Of a stretch of DNA of 64,000 nucleotides, positions 30,198 to 41,005 are shown in pieces (the stretch's first letter is position 1; each line of letters starts with the position of its first letter). The DNA is from Isochrysis galbana (Eukaryota > Haptophyta > Isochrysidales > Isochrysidaceae). The stretch spans positions 6,972,707 to 7,036,706 of the forward strand of contig CM030935.1 of assembly GCA_018136815.1 (NCBI GenBank), read 5' to 3'. The notes under the pieces are model-generated. The model had not been told where the DNA came from. It made no database searches and worked only from the letters and a program-made list of their open reading frames with translations. A program made the position numbers and the translations under genes.

Positions 30198-32210
30198 CTA
30201 CCTCGAAGACACGGTTGCCATAACCTGTGCACGAGCGCGCAAGATGGTCAATCGATGGCCGACACTGCGAACCCCAACCTCAGCCAAGTCATCGCGGCCG
30301 AGTAGTGCTAGGGCTCGACCATCGATGTGATTGAGGCGGAAGTCGTCCGCGTACTCGGCGAGTCCTATTATTCTCAACCATTTACAAACAGCTTCTACAT
30401 CCCATGTTTCCAGACAAGAGAGCTCGCTGTCGCCGGTTGCCTTGTGTGCAGACCAGAAATGGGAAAGCAGCGATCCCATGGGACCCGACTCATTGTGAGC
30501 TTCCGCGACCGCAAGACCTGTTGGCTTTACCATGTCCGCCGGATCCGAACGGTGATCGAATCCAGAGTCGGACGGGCTCATTGCTGAAGCCGCAACTTCG
30601 GTGGTGCGGGTGTTTGCAATGTTCGGCACACTTGCTGTGCGGCTTGGCGCACAGTGGCGTTGCGGCTGCCAACTTGATTGCCAGTGCTGTGGCGTCAAGG
30701 GTCGACGATGTACTTCCGAATCCGTCCTGCGCACTCTCTGTGAGCCGATCGCCTCCATTTCAGTGGAGGAGCTGGCCGCGCTGCTGCAAGTGCTTGCGAT
30801 ATTAGATGTACCGCAGGCACCCCAACGGCTATGCGGCACGTGGGCGCTTCGTGGGCGGCGAACATTCGACGTGTAGGAGTTTCCATAGTGCTGGCCTCGA
30901 AGGGGAGCGGATGCTGAGAACGGGGTGCTCTGCTCATACTCCACCGATCTCGTTTCGCCGTCGCTGCCACTACCGTCGCTCTGGCTTGGAGATATCGACC
31001 GTTGGTAACTCGCTGTCCCGCGGCGACGATCTGGACTACATTCCGTTCCCCTACTTAGTGCGCGTCCACCCGGTCTAGAGTTGTGGCCAGGTCTGTGGGC
31101 GGGGAAGTCGCGCTCGTCAGCACTGCCCATCTCGTTGGCACTCCCATCCTCGCCCTCGCTGTAGGAGGCCGCGCTGTCGCCTCTCCCGGTGCCATCTGTA
31201 GCACTGCTGGCATGGCTACCGCTCTCGCTCCGGCCGCTCTCGCTCCGGCCGCTCTCGCTCCGGCCGCTCCGGTTCGTGCCGTTCCGGCTGCCCGCGCTGT
31301 CACTCCTGCTATCATTCGTGGCACCTAGGCGAGGTAGGTGACGGCTGCGCCGCGCCCGATATGCAGTGTGGTGACCGCCACCATCATCGCTCCCACTGGT
31401 CCGCTGATTACCTTCATCGCTCTCTGAGTAGCTCGCGCTCGATCCGCTCCTGTTACACTCGCCGCGCCAGGAGGGCTCTCGGCGCCAGCGAGCCATGAAA
31501 GAGAACCATGAGAGGCCCCAGGTTCTCCGTGCCGGCATCGAGTTCGCGGTTGGCGAAGAATCGCGCGATCGAGGGCGCGAGCCGCGACGGGGCGATGTAG
31601 CTCGCCGTCGATGCCTGCTGGCATTGCGATTATGAGAATCATACTCCGAATCATGGCCAGAAGCACTATCCTGGCCATACGAGGTGCACGATGCACTGCA
31701 GCTCGATGGATAGACAGGGACGTCATCGTGCGAGTGTGAGTCGGAAAGACAGTCTGACTCGCCATGATCATCCCCAGATGCGCCGTCGTGTTCCCTCTGG
31801 GGCTTTCGCCCCGTCAGTGGCATCTCTGCCCGTTCCATTGGCGGTAGCTGGTCGCGGCGCCCCTCTCGCATCGTTTTTCTCCCACCGCAAGGGAGCGAGT
31901 GAAATGAATCTGATGCACCACCGTCCTCTTCCCTCATTCGGCGTGCTGTGATGAGGCGTTCCTTTGCGTCCCACACACACGCATCATGGCCGACTTGCGG
32001 CTTGTGGAGCCGCTCGTCAATCGCGATCTGGATGTGAGCTCCCGGCTCGAGGTGCGGCGGTCGTTGGGAGCGCAAGAAGAGAAGTGCGCGGAGAGGCGAA
32101 GTGGAGACCCGCAGCACGAGCTTGAGCGGAGCGGCGAGGTAGGAGAAGAGGCGCGGACGCACTGGGTCCAGCTGCTCTTCCACCTCTCCACTCTCGATGT
32201 CGGCGCCCAT
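30198..32210 (-). CDS. SAM-domain protein with long Ser/Arg-rich disordered region
   Basis: The minus-strand frame runs from ATG at 32,208-32,210 (MGADIESGEVEEQLDP) to TAG at 30,198; it is open 45 codons further upstream but only to a GTG. About 670 residues: a basic N-terminal region of about 100 residues, a 450-residue region dominated by Ser, Arg, Gly and Asp including three GRSES units in tandem (about 31,215-31,265), and a C-terminal SAM domain (about 30,210-30,400; WDVEAVCKWLRIIGLAEYAD, then IDGRALALLGRDDL, then VGHRLTILRARA). SAM domains mediate protein or RNA binding and oligomerisation. The RS-like composition could indicate a nuclear or RNA-associated role, but nothing fixes that. 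A GA/CT-repeat leader lies just upstream. Confidence 0.75.
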   Translation of the reverse strand: MGADIESGEVEEQLDPVRPRLFSYLAAPLKLVLRVSTSPLRALLFLRSQRPPHLEPGAHIQIAIDERLHKPQVGHDACVWDAKERLITARRMREEDGGASDSFHSLPCGGRKTMREGRRDQLPPMERAEMPLTGRKPQREHDGASGDDHGESDCLSDSHSHDDVPVYPSSCSASCTSYGQDSASGHDSEYDSHNRNASRHRRRATSPRRGSRPRSRDSSPTANSMPARRTWGLSWFSFMARWRREPSWRGECNRSGSSASYSESDEGNQRTSGSDDGGGHHTAYRARRSRHLPRLGATNDSRSDSAGSRNGTNRSGRSESGRSESGRSESGSHASSATDGTGRGDSAASYSEGEDGSANEMGSADERDFPAHRPGHNSRPGGRALSRGTECSPDRRRGTASYQRSISPSQSDGSGSDGETRSVEYEQSTPFSASAPLRGQHYGNSYTSNVRRPRSAHVPHSRWGACGTSNIASTCSSAASSSTEMEAIGSQRVRRTDSEVHRRPLTPQHWQSSWQPQRHCAPSRTASVPNIANTRTTEVAASAMSPSDSGFDHRSDPADMVKPTGLAVAEAHNESGPMGSLLSHFWSAHKATGDSELSCLETWDVEAVCKWLRIIGLAEYADDFRLNHIDGRALALLGRDDLAEVGVRSVGHRLTILRARAQVMATVSSR

Positions 32211-32898
32211 CACTACGCCGACTCGCACGAGGTGCCGCCCCACCAGCGGCGGCGTGGGCGAGGAGGGCGAGGAGGGCAAGGGCGAGGGCGGGCCCGGCTC
32301 GCCGCTTGTGCCGTGAAGAGGTAAAGAAGAAGGGCTTTCAACCACGGAGCGTTGCCCGCTCCCCCCTCCTCTTCTCTCTCTCTCTCTCTGTCTCCTCCCG
32401 CTAAAATCTTTGATCCTCCTCCTCCTCTCTTTCGCTCTTCGTAGGGAGTACTGACTACGTGTGACCTCTCTCTCCCATCATAAAACGGTGAGAATCCCTT
32501 TTCTCTCGCTCTCTCCTCGTCGCCTCTCATCCTCTGAGTTCCCCTCCTCTCTCATCTCCCTCTCTCTCCGCATCGTTTCTCTATCTTCTCAACACACTCG
32601 GTCTCTCCCATTCGTACGAGATGTGACGAGACCGACAGATCGAGCGACCCTCTTCTCACAACCTCTACGTGGAGAGTTCTCTACTCTAAGAGTACAGCCC
32701 TTCTCTCTTCTCTGCTCTCTGCGACGAGGAACGGGAGGAGAGGGGTCCTCGTCGAAAAAAGAAGGGAGAGAGAGAGAGAGGAGAGGGCGGCGGGCGGGCA
32801 CAAAGGAGCGACAGGAGGAGCATGGTCAACGTTGTCTTGTTGTCCTAGTTTAATCCTAGTTCGACGGAACCGTCGCCGGTTGCCTTGATTTTTATTTG

Positions 32899-33450
32899 AA
32901 AAAAAAAACCTTTTAATATTCTCGCCTCGCGCGTGGCACTGGGTTTCGCTTCTGTAGCCACGCCCTTTCCCTTCCCTCTCCCTCACTACTCGCCTTGCGG
33001 CAACTCCCCTTGTGCTCTACGTAGGGGCTCAGGTTGTGGGGGGGGGGGCGGGGTTGGGCGGGGTGCACCTGTGCACCTGTCACCTGTCCCTGTCCCCAGC
33101 GAATGTCGAATGTTCTCGCCTCTCTCCTGCTCCTGCGTCGCTGGGTGGCCTGTTTCTTTTCAATTATATTCGGGTGTCATGTCTCCGCTGATTTGTCTTG
33201 TAAAATGTGGTGGTGGTGGTCATGCGTCAGGGTGTCAGGGTGGGATTTGGGGCGGGGTGTTGGTACGTCTCAGGCGAGTCGCGAGTCGTTCGGCGAGGCC
33301 GAGCGTTTCTGCTACGAGGTTGAGATTTGTGTTCATCCTGAGCCTACCCTTTTCATCTTCTACAAATATGGGGATACCAAGCTCTAGCGCTCTAGCGGAG
33401 TTTTGATCTTCGGTTTTCTTCCCTGGGAATAAGCCTTGCGGGTTCGCGCA
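32899..33450 (-). mobile_element. 5'-truncated LINE copy
   Basis: Starts at an A-run on the plus strand (T-run on the element's sense strand) next to CCTTTTAATATTCTCGCC, then matches the 3' UTR of the 25.3-kb copy (GTAGCCACGCCCTTTCCC, CTACGTAGGGGCTCAGG). It then reaches the polyprotein C-terminus on the minus strand (IPIFVEDEKGRL, then NLVAETLGLAERLA). The match ends near 33,450. Confidence 0.8.
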
Positions 33451-34059
33451 GAGCTATAATGGGGATTCGGCGGGGGGAGGCCCCGCACTAGCACACTAGC
33501 ACTAAGGCGTGGAAATAGAACTAGTTACTGACTGAGATATCTAGCCATCTAGCCATCTAGGCCGGAATTTCACTATCTACTATCTACATCTACCTAGATG
33601 GTGCTGAGGGACTATCTACATGTACCTCCGTCCAGACACCCACATGGGGTTGCCCGACCCAGTCCAGAATTTCATTCACCCGACTCCCGGCGGGGAGGAG
33701 GGCCAAAGCGCCGCGCTAGCCGCCGGTGCCGCTCGCGACGGAGTGGCTCAGAGACCTATGTAGCGCTCGACTCGACACCTCCGTCCCTCCGATTCGCGTT
33801 CCGTGCCACTCTCCCGTCCATTTCTCATGCCCGTCATTTGCCCTCCCCGTTCTCCCGATGAGCCCGTTCCGGGCTCCCCGGATGGACCGTGCGCCGCGCT
33901 AGCCGCCGGTGCGCCTCCGCGACTCGTTTCCAAGGAAGAAACGAGCTTCGCTCCGACAGGAATACGACAACCCGCCCAACAAGTGTGTGCGTGGGTGGTG
34001 GGCTCACGCTCACGCGAGAAACCGTATGGCGACTCTTAATAGATTGTTCTTCAACGTAG
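33451..34059. other. Intergenic, no gene recognised
   Basis: Contains CTATCTAC/ATCTAGCC microsatellite-like sequence (33,530-33,620) and GC-rich sequence. No coding feature supported. Confidence 0.4.
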
Positions 34060-34440
34060 CATTGAATTGATAGTTGATAGGGTCATGGAGCGCGCGCCGC
34101 TCCCCTCCTTGCCGCCAACCCCGCCGCGATGTGGACGATCGGACATCGGACAATCGGGCCATGCTCGACACCGCGCACCCAAAGTGCCCGAGAGAGGGCG
34201 CCCCCCCGATCCACGTGCGTGCGCACGAGCGCACGAGCCACGGCCCGTGCCATCCTCGGACAGCTGCGCACCAACAGACAACAGAGCCCACAGGGCCAGC
34301 ATGGCCCACACACTCCACATCTTCTCCCAGCCATTAATGGCCACCGCACCCACGACCGTGCACTTGCGCCCCATCGTTCACGCGCGCCCACCCCTCGTCC
34401 CTCACGCGCGTTCCCCGCTCCCCGCGGGCGGGGAAGAGGG
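34060..34440 (+). mobile_element. GC-rich retroposon 5' segment
   Basis: The head GATAGTTGATAGGGTCATGG, then AGCGCGCGCCGCTCCCCTCC, matches the minus-oriented head at 9,866. GCACGAGCCACGGCCCGTGC is also shared with that copy. The 3' limit is uncertain; a TATAGA microsatellite follows at 34,460-34,495. Confidence 0.55.
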
Positions 34441-35447
34441 GAAGAGGGGAGAGAGAGAAATATATATAGATAGATATAGATATAGATATAGAGGTGAGTG
34501 TGTTCGTATGTATGTTAACATGTTAACACCCCAAATAACAGTGTTAACACCCGTGAAAATTGCACTAACACCTTCCTAACACGTTCGCTGTTTCCCCTAA
34601 CACCTTACACCCACATTAGCTGAAATCCACTAACACCCTTAAACATGTTAGGCCTTTTCGGAGGGTGTTCCCAGTCCTACCTGCTTCGGCGCCCATGCGA
34701 TGGGCTGCGCTGCTGCATGGGCGCGCGCCGAGCAGCCACTGCAGTGGGGTGGAGGAGCAGGAGGAGGGTGAGGAAAATTTTGATCGAAATTTGGGTGGAC
34801 TAGGCTCGAAATGTGGGTAGAGATCATCGAAATTTCGAAACGAAATTTGGGTGGGTCTCAATCGAAATTCTGGCCGGAGCCAATTATATTGTATATTGTC
34901 CTTCCCGCCACCTCTTCACAGTTACGCATGCGCGCCCCAGGGCTAGCTGTGAAGGCGCCTCAGTGCGGAGCCTTTTGCCGTTTTCGAGGAAAGAGCAGAA
35001 GAGAAGCTGGAAGAAGACGGGACGTCACAGTCTTTTTTGTACTCGTAGAGAGCTCTCATGATTGGAGCACACAGGACACCTCTCTCGCTGGCTCCTGCAA
35101 AGCAAATAGAGGAGAGAACACAACACCACATCCCGTTGGGCAGAGAGACCTTCTCAGCTCTTCTCCCCTTCCGCCTCCTCTCTTTCTCTTCATCCCCCCC
35201 AACTCTTCCTCAACTCGACCCCCAACCACTCTTCGATCCGTTCGTTCCTTCTTTGTAGATATCCGCCTTCACATCCCTCTCTCCTTCCTTTCTCACTCTC
35301 TCCCGAGGAGGGAGGAAGGGGGGGGGGAGAAAAAAACGCCAGACGGCACGGCCCCCCTCCCCTCTTTCTGCCCCCCCCCTCCCCCTTCCCCTTTCTCAAC
35401 TCGCGGTAGCGGCGGCGCGGCTTTCCTGCCCCACGCCCCTCCTGCCC
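34441..35447. other. Intergenic and leader of the START-domain gene
   Basis: Holds an (ATATAGATAG) microsatellite, TGTTAACA-type dyads repeated at 34,515-34,560, GAAATTTGGGTGG repeats at 34,785-34,870, and a 270-base pyrimidine-rich tract ending at the ATG. No gene. Confidence 0.45.
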
Positions 35448-37058
35448 ATGCCGATGCGCTCGCCTGCGCTGCTGGTGCTGGGGCTGCTCACGGTGGATGT
35501 ATGCGCATTCACGCCGCTTGCCCGACCCGTGCGCGCGCCGCTCGCCCCCCCGCGCACGCCGCCCCTTGCGATGGAGTCGCGGCTGCGTGTGCGGCAGCGT
35601 GTGCGCGGCTTCCTCTCCAAGAGATTCCGGCGGAGCCCGGGCACAGAGGACAAAAGCGCCGCAGCGCAGATGCCGGCATCACAGACTGTCCAGGACACGC
35701 CGGAACCCTCCGCCTTTCCCTCCGAGGTGGAGCCGGGCATGGTACAGGCCGTTCAGAGTGCATCTGAGGGTGCGCTCGAAGTGGCCTTCCTGGATGATGC
35801 AGAAGAGCTCGCAGAGGAGGTGGCGATCCAGCCAAATCGGGCGAATGAGAAGATCTCTCTGGACGAGATCTCATTTGAGACGCGCAAGGTGAGAGCATGC
35901 CCTCGCAGAGTGCACGTTGGTATTCGGACGCCCTCCCGCACCCATCCTGATGTGCCCTAACCACCTTTCTAACGCTTTTGTAGGACCAGAGCGGTCTTGC
36001 TCCTTCTGTGCTCGACCCAGATGTGTGTCTTGTACCAGGCGTGCCGATGGTCCGTGTTGAGCGCGCTCCAGGAAATGCTCGCCGCATTTTTACCGGCATT
36101 GACATCGTTGCGGACTGTGAAGATGTGTTGGAGGTAGTTTGGGGAGTGCTGAATGACTATCCAAGGCTTGGAGACGCTGTGCCAAACCTGGTCGATAACA
36201 AGGTGGTCAAGCGCCTCGAAGGCGGTGGCGCACGGTTGCGGCAGGTGCGCAGTGAGCAGGCTAAGCACAGCAGAGCAGAGCGAGGCCACAACATGTGCGA
36301 GTGCCACATCAGCAGTGAGAGTTGCCACGTCGGCCATCTCCCATGCAGTATGCCCTTTGGCTACCATTTTGCCCCTTCAGCCGGACGCCTTGCTCACTGG
36401 TCTCGTCCCGGCCGTCCCATCCCGCGACGAAAACAGGTCGGAGCGGCGCAGCTCGCTCCTATGTTCACATTTCGCGCCATGACCACCTTGGATGCCGTTC
36501 CTTATCCCTCTGGTATCCCGCCGTCCATGGAAGCCGAGCACCTTGACAGATCAACCGAATTGTACGTGGCGCGCACAGTGACCCTGAGACTTTTCGCAGC
36601 GTCTATCCGCCTTGCCCAGCTCACTTGGCCAAGGAATTTCTGTCGCCTGACTGTCCCCGGCTTCTTTTACTGCCTGCAGGTCTAGCGATCAGGGGGGCGA
36701 TGGGCTTCCCCTCCGATGGAACGTTTTTCCACGACCATACTGCATCGGATCGCTTCCACACCGGGACATTACCATGCAGGGCGTGCGAGACGAGGGTGAC
36801 TTCAGCTTTTATCAGGGCGTGTGGCGAATGCAACCGCTCCCCAATTGTGCTCCGCCGGGCCAGTCGGCGATGCGTCTCACCTACTCGGTGGAGCTCTCAC
36901 CCCGTGCATGGGTGCCTGTTGCTCTCCTTGAGGGCCAGATCGCTAAGACGCTTGGGGAGAATCTGATCTCTGTGCGCGAGTACGTGGTCCGACCGCAGGT
37001 GATACGAAAGTACTCAATTGCAGGAACGGCCCGGACCACCGCGGCGGCCACCCCATAG
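35448..37058 (+). CDS. Plastid-targeted COQ10/polyketide-cyclase START-like protein (four exons)
   Basis: Exons 35,448-35,888, 35,984-36,244, 36,437-36,561 and 36,680-37,058, all GT-AG with consistent phases. The START/cyclase helix-grip fold is shown by GIDIVADCEDVLEVVWGVLN, DYPRLGDAVPNLVDNKVVKR, MFTFRAMTTLDAVPY, then DFSFYQGVWRMQPL, MRLTYSVELSPRAWVPVALL and a final amphipathic helix IAKTLGENLISVREYV. Such proteins bind hydrophobic ligands (quinones or other lipids) and occur in several algal plastid forms of unknown substrate. The N-terminus is a signal peptide (ALLVLGLLTVDVCA) cut before FTPLARPVRAP: Phe at +1 followed by a basic, Ser/Pro-rich transit part is the bipartite presequence of secondary red plastids. 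A disordered acidic linker precedes the domain. Confidence 0.85.
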
Positions 37059-37739
37059 CATCCTCGTACTCCTCGTCGTGTTCCCTTTCAGTGCACCATC
37101 CAATTGATAGCTGGGATCGTATGACACCATGGTGAATTCATGTGAGGTGAAAGAAAGGAGTCTGTGGTGAACGACAAGTCCTTGCTTGCTTGCAGGGCTC
37201 AGTTAGCGCTCCACCCCCAGAACCCTCCATGCTGCATCCACCCTTCTCTCGAGTTCTCTGAGACAAGGTTTTGGGTTGTCGGAAGGTCGCCCCTGCTCAC
37301 TCACCCGTGATCCTCCCCTTGAGCTGCTACTATTGTTTATATCCCTCGTTTGACTATCCCTGCATTGAATGATGTCATCCGTTCACAGATGTAGGGCGGT
37401 CCAACATTATTTTAATTTCTAAGGGTGTAAAGGTGAAAAAAGTCAGGATTGAGGAAATACACCAAAGGAAAGCGGTAGAAACCCCGGAAAACACCTATCT
37501 AGTATCTGTATCTAGCACATATTCGGCATTTAGTGCCCTGTGGGCCCCAGCCCCCCCCCCCCCCCCCCCCGAGCCCCCACAATAATAATGATGATGATAA
37601 TAATACAACTGCTAAGCATAAGTACCACTACTCTCACTAGCCCGTAACCCAGAAATGGCAAAACAGGCCTAACAATACACTCTCGGAGGGCCCCCCGGTC
37701 CGTATTGCGGGCTTGAATTATCTTCTGGGAAGGGGGGGG
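37059..37739. other. Intergenic, homopolymer-rich
   Basis: Includes an about 20-base C-run near 37,550 next to an ATA/ATG triplet microsatellite. No gene recognised. Confidence 0.4.
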
Positions 37740-37940
37740 GGCGAGTACATGCAGCTGAGGACAGGTGCACCCCGCTCTGCTCAGACCCGCCACACGACCT
37801 GAGCCCCTAGCCCCTAGGTAGAGCACAAACAAGGGGAGTTGCCGCAAGGCGGGGAGTGAGGGTGAGGGCAGGGAAAGGGCGTGGCTACGAGAACAGAAAC
37901 GAGTGCCACGTGTGAAGCGAGAATAGTAAAAAGATTTTTA
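37740..37940 (+). mobile_element. LINE 3' UTR fragment
   Basis: Matches 25,160-25,341: GAGCCCCTAG, TAGAGCAC, GGGGAGTTGCCGCAAGGCGG, GGGCGTGGCTACGA, then GCGAGAATAGTAAAAAG and a T-run, in the same orientation. Severely 5'-truncated. Confidence 0.8.
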
Positions 37941-38140
37941 TATGTAATGTACAGTTATATCATTCTCATGATTTAATACTGATTCTAATACTAACTACTA
38001 ATATATCAGTACTTATAGTTAGTGGCACCTGACGTCAGATCTGATGTATGATGCGTCAGATCGCGTTTGGACCATTTGATCGGACGCTTAACGTTAGAAA
38101 TCCCACCCGGGCGGGGGGGCGGGCGGGGAACTAGCTTTTG

Positions 38141-38305
38141 GCGTCCGCCCATCACGCTACTACAGAGCGACTACAAAATTCTAGCCAAAATACTCACTAA
38201 CACATTGAAAACGGTAATCAGGAACATAATTTCGAAGGACCAACTTGGCTTCGTCCCTAAACGCCTCATAGGCGAAGCCACGAAGCCACTCACCTCCTAC
38301 AACTA
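38141..38305 (+). pseudogene. Reverse-transcriptase N-terminal fragment
   Basis: Reads RPSITLLQSDYKILAKILTN, then VIRNIISKDQLGFVPKRLI: motif 1/2 of LINE reverse transcriptases (RPI.LL..DYKI..KIL.. and QxGFVPGR). A stop at 38,304 is followed, in another frame, by LTHAYLDETGEPG and a damaged LDAEKAFD box. It supplies a piece of the RT core absent from the other copies here. Confidence 0.8.
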
Positions 38306-38605
38306 ACGCACGCGTACCTAGACGAAACGGGCGAGCCGGGACTACCGGGACTCCTACTAGCGCGGAAAACGCCTTGCGCCTTGAAATGTCGTCAAATGCG
38401 GACGCGCGCTCCGTCTCGGGTCTCGTCAGATACAATATTGTGAGAGTACACTCCCGGCTCCCAAGCCAAGGGCCAAGGGCCAAGGGCCAAGGGGGTCGGC
38501 TTCTCGTCAACGGGGGTGGTGTTCGCTGGTTCTGCTTCTGCTTCGGGGAGGAGTAGGCTTTCTCAGCGTTCCGCTGTGTGCGCTGGTTCGGCGGGGTCGG
38601 TTTAA

Positions 38606-38801
38606 GACGTATCTCTTGAGAGGCGGATAGAAGCACCTTTGAAGGTGCTTCGCGGCAGTTTAGTGCTCTCTGCGCTTCCTATATTGAGTGAAATGGACGT
38701 TTCACTCACTTAAACCTTAAACGCACCCTATCTTCAAAGCAACCGCGACATGCAGCAACAGCAACTCCAAAGGTGCTTCGCCTCTTAAGAGATACAGTGC
38801 C
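38606..38801. mobile_element. Small inverted-repeat element (MITE-like)
   Basis: About 34-base imperfect terminal inverted repeats: GTATCTCTTGAGAGGCG, then GAAGCACCTTTG at the left; CAAAGGTGCTTCGCC, then TCTTAAGAGATAC at the right. The interior holds the palindrome AAGCACCTTTGAAGGTGCTT and a hairpin GAGTGAAA...TTTCACTC. No clear target-site duplication, so the transposon class is open. Confidence 0.55.
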
Positions 38802-39050
38802 GGTTTCTGGTTCGCTCTTGGGGTCGCATTTTTTACCGCCTGTTTTCGAGGATCGGGGGTCGGGGTCGATTTTTTTTTAAATCGTGGGATGGTAGAGTGG
38901 AGCTCTAGTGGTAGAGGTAGTAGAGTAGAGAGGCAACGGAAACACCGGGAGACCCATCGCTCTTTCTCTCTCCTTCACCCTCTCTCTCTCTCTCTCCCTC
39001 CACGTCTCTCCCGGTCGCCTATTCTTCTTTCTCTCTCACTCTCGCGGCCG
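38802..39050. other. Leader of the FHA-domain gene
   Basis: A T-run, then a CT-repeat tract (CTCTCTCTCTCTC) directly before the ATG at 39,051. The open frame continues upstream to 38,889 but has only leader composition. Confidence 0.4.
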
Positions 39051-40484
39051 ATGTCCGGGGTAGAGGAAGAGGGCTGCGCTGCGCTCTTCTGGTGGGGCCC
39101 AACTGGCGAGGCTGAGCCGCTCCGACTGGACGGGCCAGAACGCAAGATCACGGTCGGTCGGCGGCCTGATTGCACTCTCACCCTGAGCGACTTACGCGTC
39201 TCGGGGCTGCACATTGAGATCTATCTCGGTGCAGACGGACGGATCTTGGCGCGAGACACATCGAGTAATGGGACCTTCCTCAACGGGGAGCGGATGGTTA
39301 AGGGCGACGGCTTGCAGCTGCATCAGGGCGACGTGCTATCAATCGTCGTGCCCCTCAGAGTCTCGCCACAGCAGCTAAGTGAAAAAAAGCGCTCTGGACT
39401 GATCGCGGCCTTTGTGTGCGGTGTTGCGCCAGCACAGTCGAAAAAGGCAGAAGGGCCGCTCACAAAAACACGTGCGCCGGGTGCAGTTGATCCTCCGTCT
39501 CACGCTATGGTGCTCAGTTGCGTCGGGGGCGCTTGCCCTCGAGTGGAGGCAGCATGTGCATCCAACAAGGTCAAGGTGGCAAAGGCGTTCGGTGATAGGA
39601 GGGAATTGCTGAAACCAAATGCTGGCCACATGCAATCGACATCGGCAGCCGCACAGGCACCCCCGCATACCGACTGCAATGAAAGTGCCGGTCGTGAGGG
39701 GCGCAATAAACGCAGAAAGAAAGGTCAACGAATAAACGCACCGACGTCATCATCCGGCGCGGTGCCGGCACTTCAACGTGAACGCGTGGAGGGTGGCGGA
39801 TCGCCGCGGTCTGGTTGGCATCAGAGGGCCAGAGATCGAACCAACCTCGGGAGCGCACCGCCAAGAACATGCTCCACAGAGTCCGTCAACGCACCCCCTG
39901 AACTTGCTCCCAGCAATGAGCCTCGTGCCTCTGGCCATGGCGGCGCAGTACAATCCCAACTTGCTAGGCTAGCTGTTGGTGAGAGTGTTACGGGTGCTTT
40001 CGAGATGAGCCACAATGCTCATCAGGCACGCGGTGAGGATACGGACAATAGATTGAACTGTGATTATGTGGTAGATCAGGCCGACACTTATTCTCGCCCA
40101 TTGTACAATGAGCACCACCGGCAAAATGCTCGAGAGGTCCGACAAGCCCACTCGATACAGAACGCCCAAGCCGGTGGCACATTCGATTTTGACGAAGATG
40201 ACACAATTCTGGCACCCGTCGCAGCGTCGGGCGGCCCCCGCCGAGATCACCGGAGACGTACTCCTATTCGAGGCAATCCGCCATGCTCCCTTTCGGCTCC
40301 CAAGTCGAGCGGTAAGATTGAGACACTACGTAGTCGGTCGACTACCGAGCGTCGTGTTGAACATGGGCACAAACAGCCCGTGCCTTCGCTCCAGCGCGGG
40401 GATTCGAATTCAGAGAGCACATCTACAAATGGCGCCCGTACGAGTACAACGTTGAACGACATCTTCACTTTCATGCGTCGCTGA
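39051..40484 (+). CDS. FHA-domain protein with disordered tail
   Basis: 477 codons. The N-terminal FHA domain (about residues 20-105) has the phosphothreonine-binding core: ITVGRRPDCTLTLSD, SGLHIEIYL, then the invariant SSNGTFLNG and a terminal DVLSIVVPL strand. The remaining 370 residues are polar and low in hydrophobics, with no other domain seen. FHA modules bind pThr partners in DNA-damage or cell-cycle signalling; the actual pathway is not indicated. ATG 39,051 is chosen because upstream in-frame sequence is pyrimidine-repeat leader. I see no intron. The stop is TGA at 40,482-40,484. Confidence 0.85.
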   Translation: MSGVEEEGCAALFWWGPTGEAEPLRLDGPERKITVGRRPDCTLTLSDLRVSGLHIEIYLGADGRILARDTSSNGTFLNGERMVKGDGLQLHQGDVLSIVVPLRVSPQQLSEKKRSGLIAAFVCGVAPAQSKKAEGPLTKTRAPGAVDPPSHAMVLSCVGGACPRVEAACASNKVKVAKAFGDRRELLKPNAGHMQSTSAAAQAPPHTDCNESAGREGRNKRRKKGQRINAPTSSSGAVPALQRERVEGGGSPRSGWHQRARDRTNLGSAPPRTCSTESVNAPPELAPSNEPRASGHGGAVQSQLARLAVGESVTGAFEMSHNAHQARGEDTDNRLNCDYVVDQADTYSRPLYNEHHRQNAREVRQAHSIQNAQAGGTFDFDEDDTILAPVAASGGPRRDHRRRTPIRGNPPCSLSAPKSSGKIETLRSRSTTERRVEHGHKQPVPSLQRGDSNSESTSTNGARTSTTLNDIFTFMRR

Positions 40485-40666
40485 TGGCACCGCTTGATCA
40501 CGATGTTCTTGTTCGCCATACATGACATCAACGGATTGCGATTCTTGAGGCTTTCCTTCACCACGCGTTCATGTGAAACCCTCTTATTATTCTGTGAAGC
40601 TAAACTTGTACGGGAGCGGGGAACGAGCATTAGCGGGAGGTAGGAGCGCATCCGCATCGCGGCAAT

Positions 40667-41005
40667 GAAAAAAAAAGCCTGAAGATTCTGGGTACTATTG
40701 CTACACGCTACGCTACGGGATGTGTGGATATTATTAAATTCACGGCGCAACGGTCGTAGAATTAAACACGGATAAGGTACAAGAGAAACTGATCGTCCGA
40801 TGGAACGAGAGAAGGCTGAGAACTCGACCACCGGAGATCGGTACACGCCGCCTGCCCCTGGAAACCCCGAGCATGGAGCCCCTAAGTAGAGCACGAGGGG
40901 ACGAGCCGCAAGGCGAGTGTAAGGGAGTGATAAGGGACGCGGGCGCGGCTGTCAGGGAAATATCGCAGAGCCGCGCGCGCGGTGTGAATATTAAGAAGTT
41001 TTTTT
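40667..41005. mobile_element. Two LINE 3' ends, head to head
   Basis: At 40,667 a minus-oriented end starts (sense ...AGAATCTTCAGGC plus T-run). From about 40,760 a plus-oriented 3' UTR runs to 41,005 (ACACGCCGCCTG, GAGCCCCTAAGTAGAGCAC, then GTGAATATTAAGAAG and seven T). Both are short 5'-truncated copies. Confidence 0.7.

Noticed and set aside
38889-39050. Upstream start for the FHA protein
   Set aside because: The extra 54 codons are encoded by CT-repeat leader. ATG 39,051 directly precedes ordinary coding sequence.
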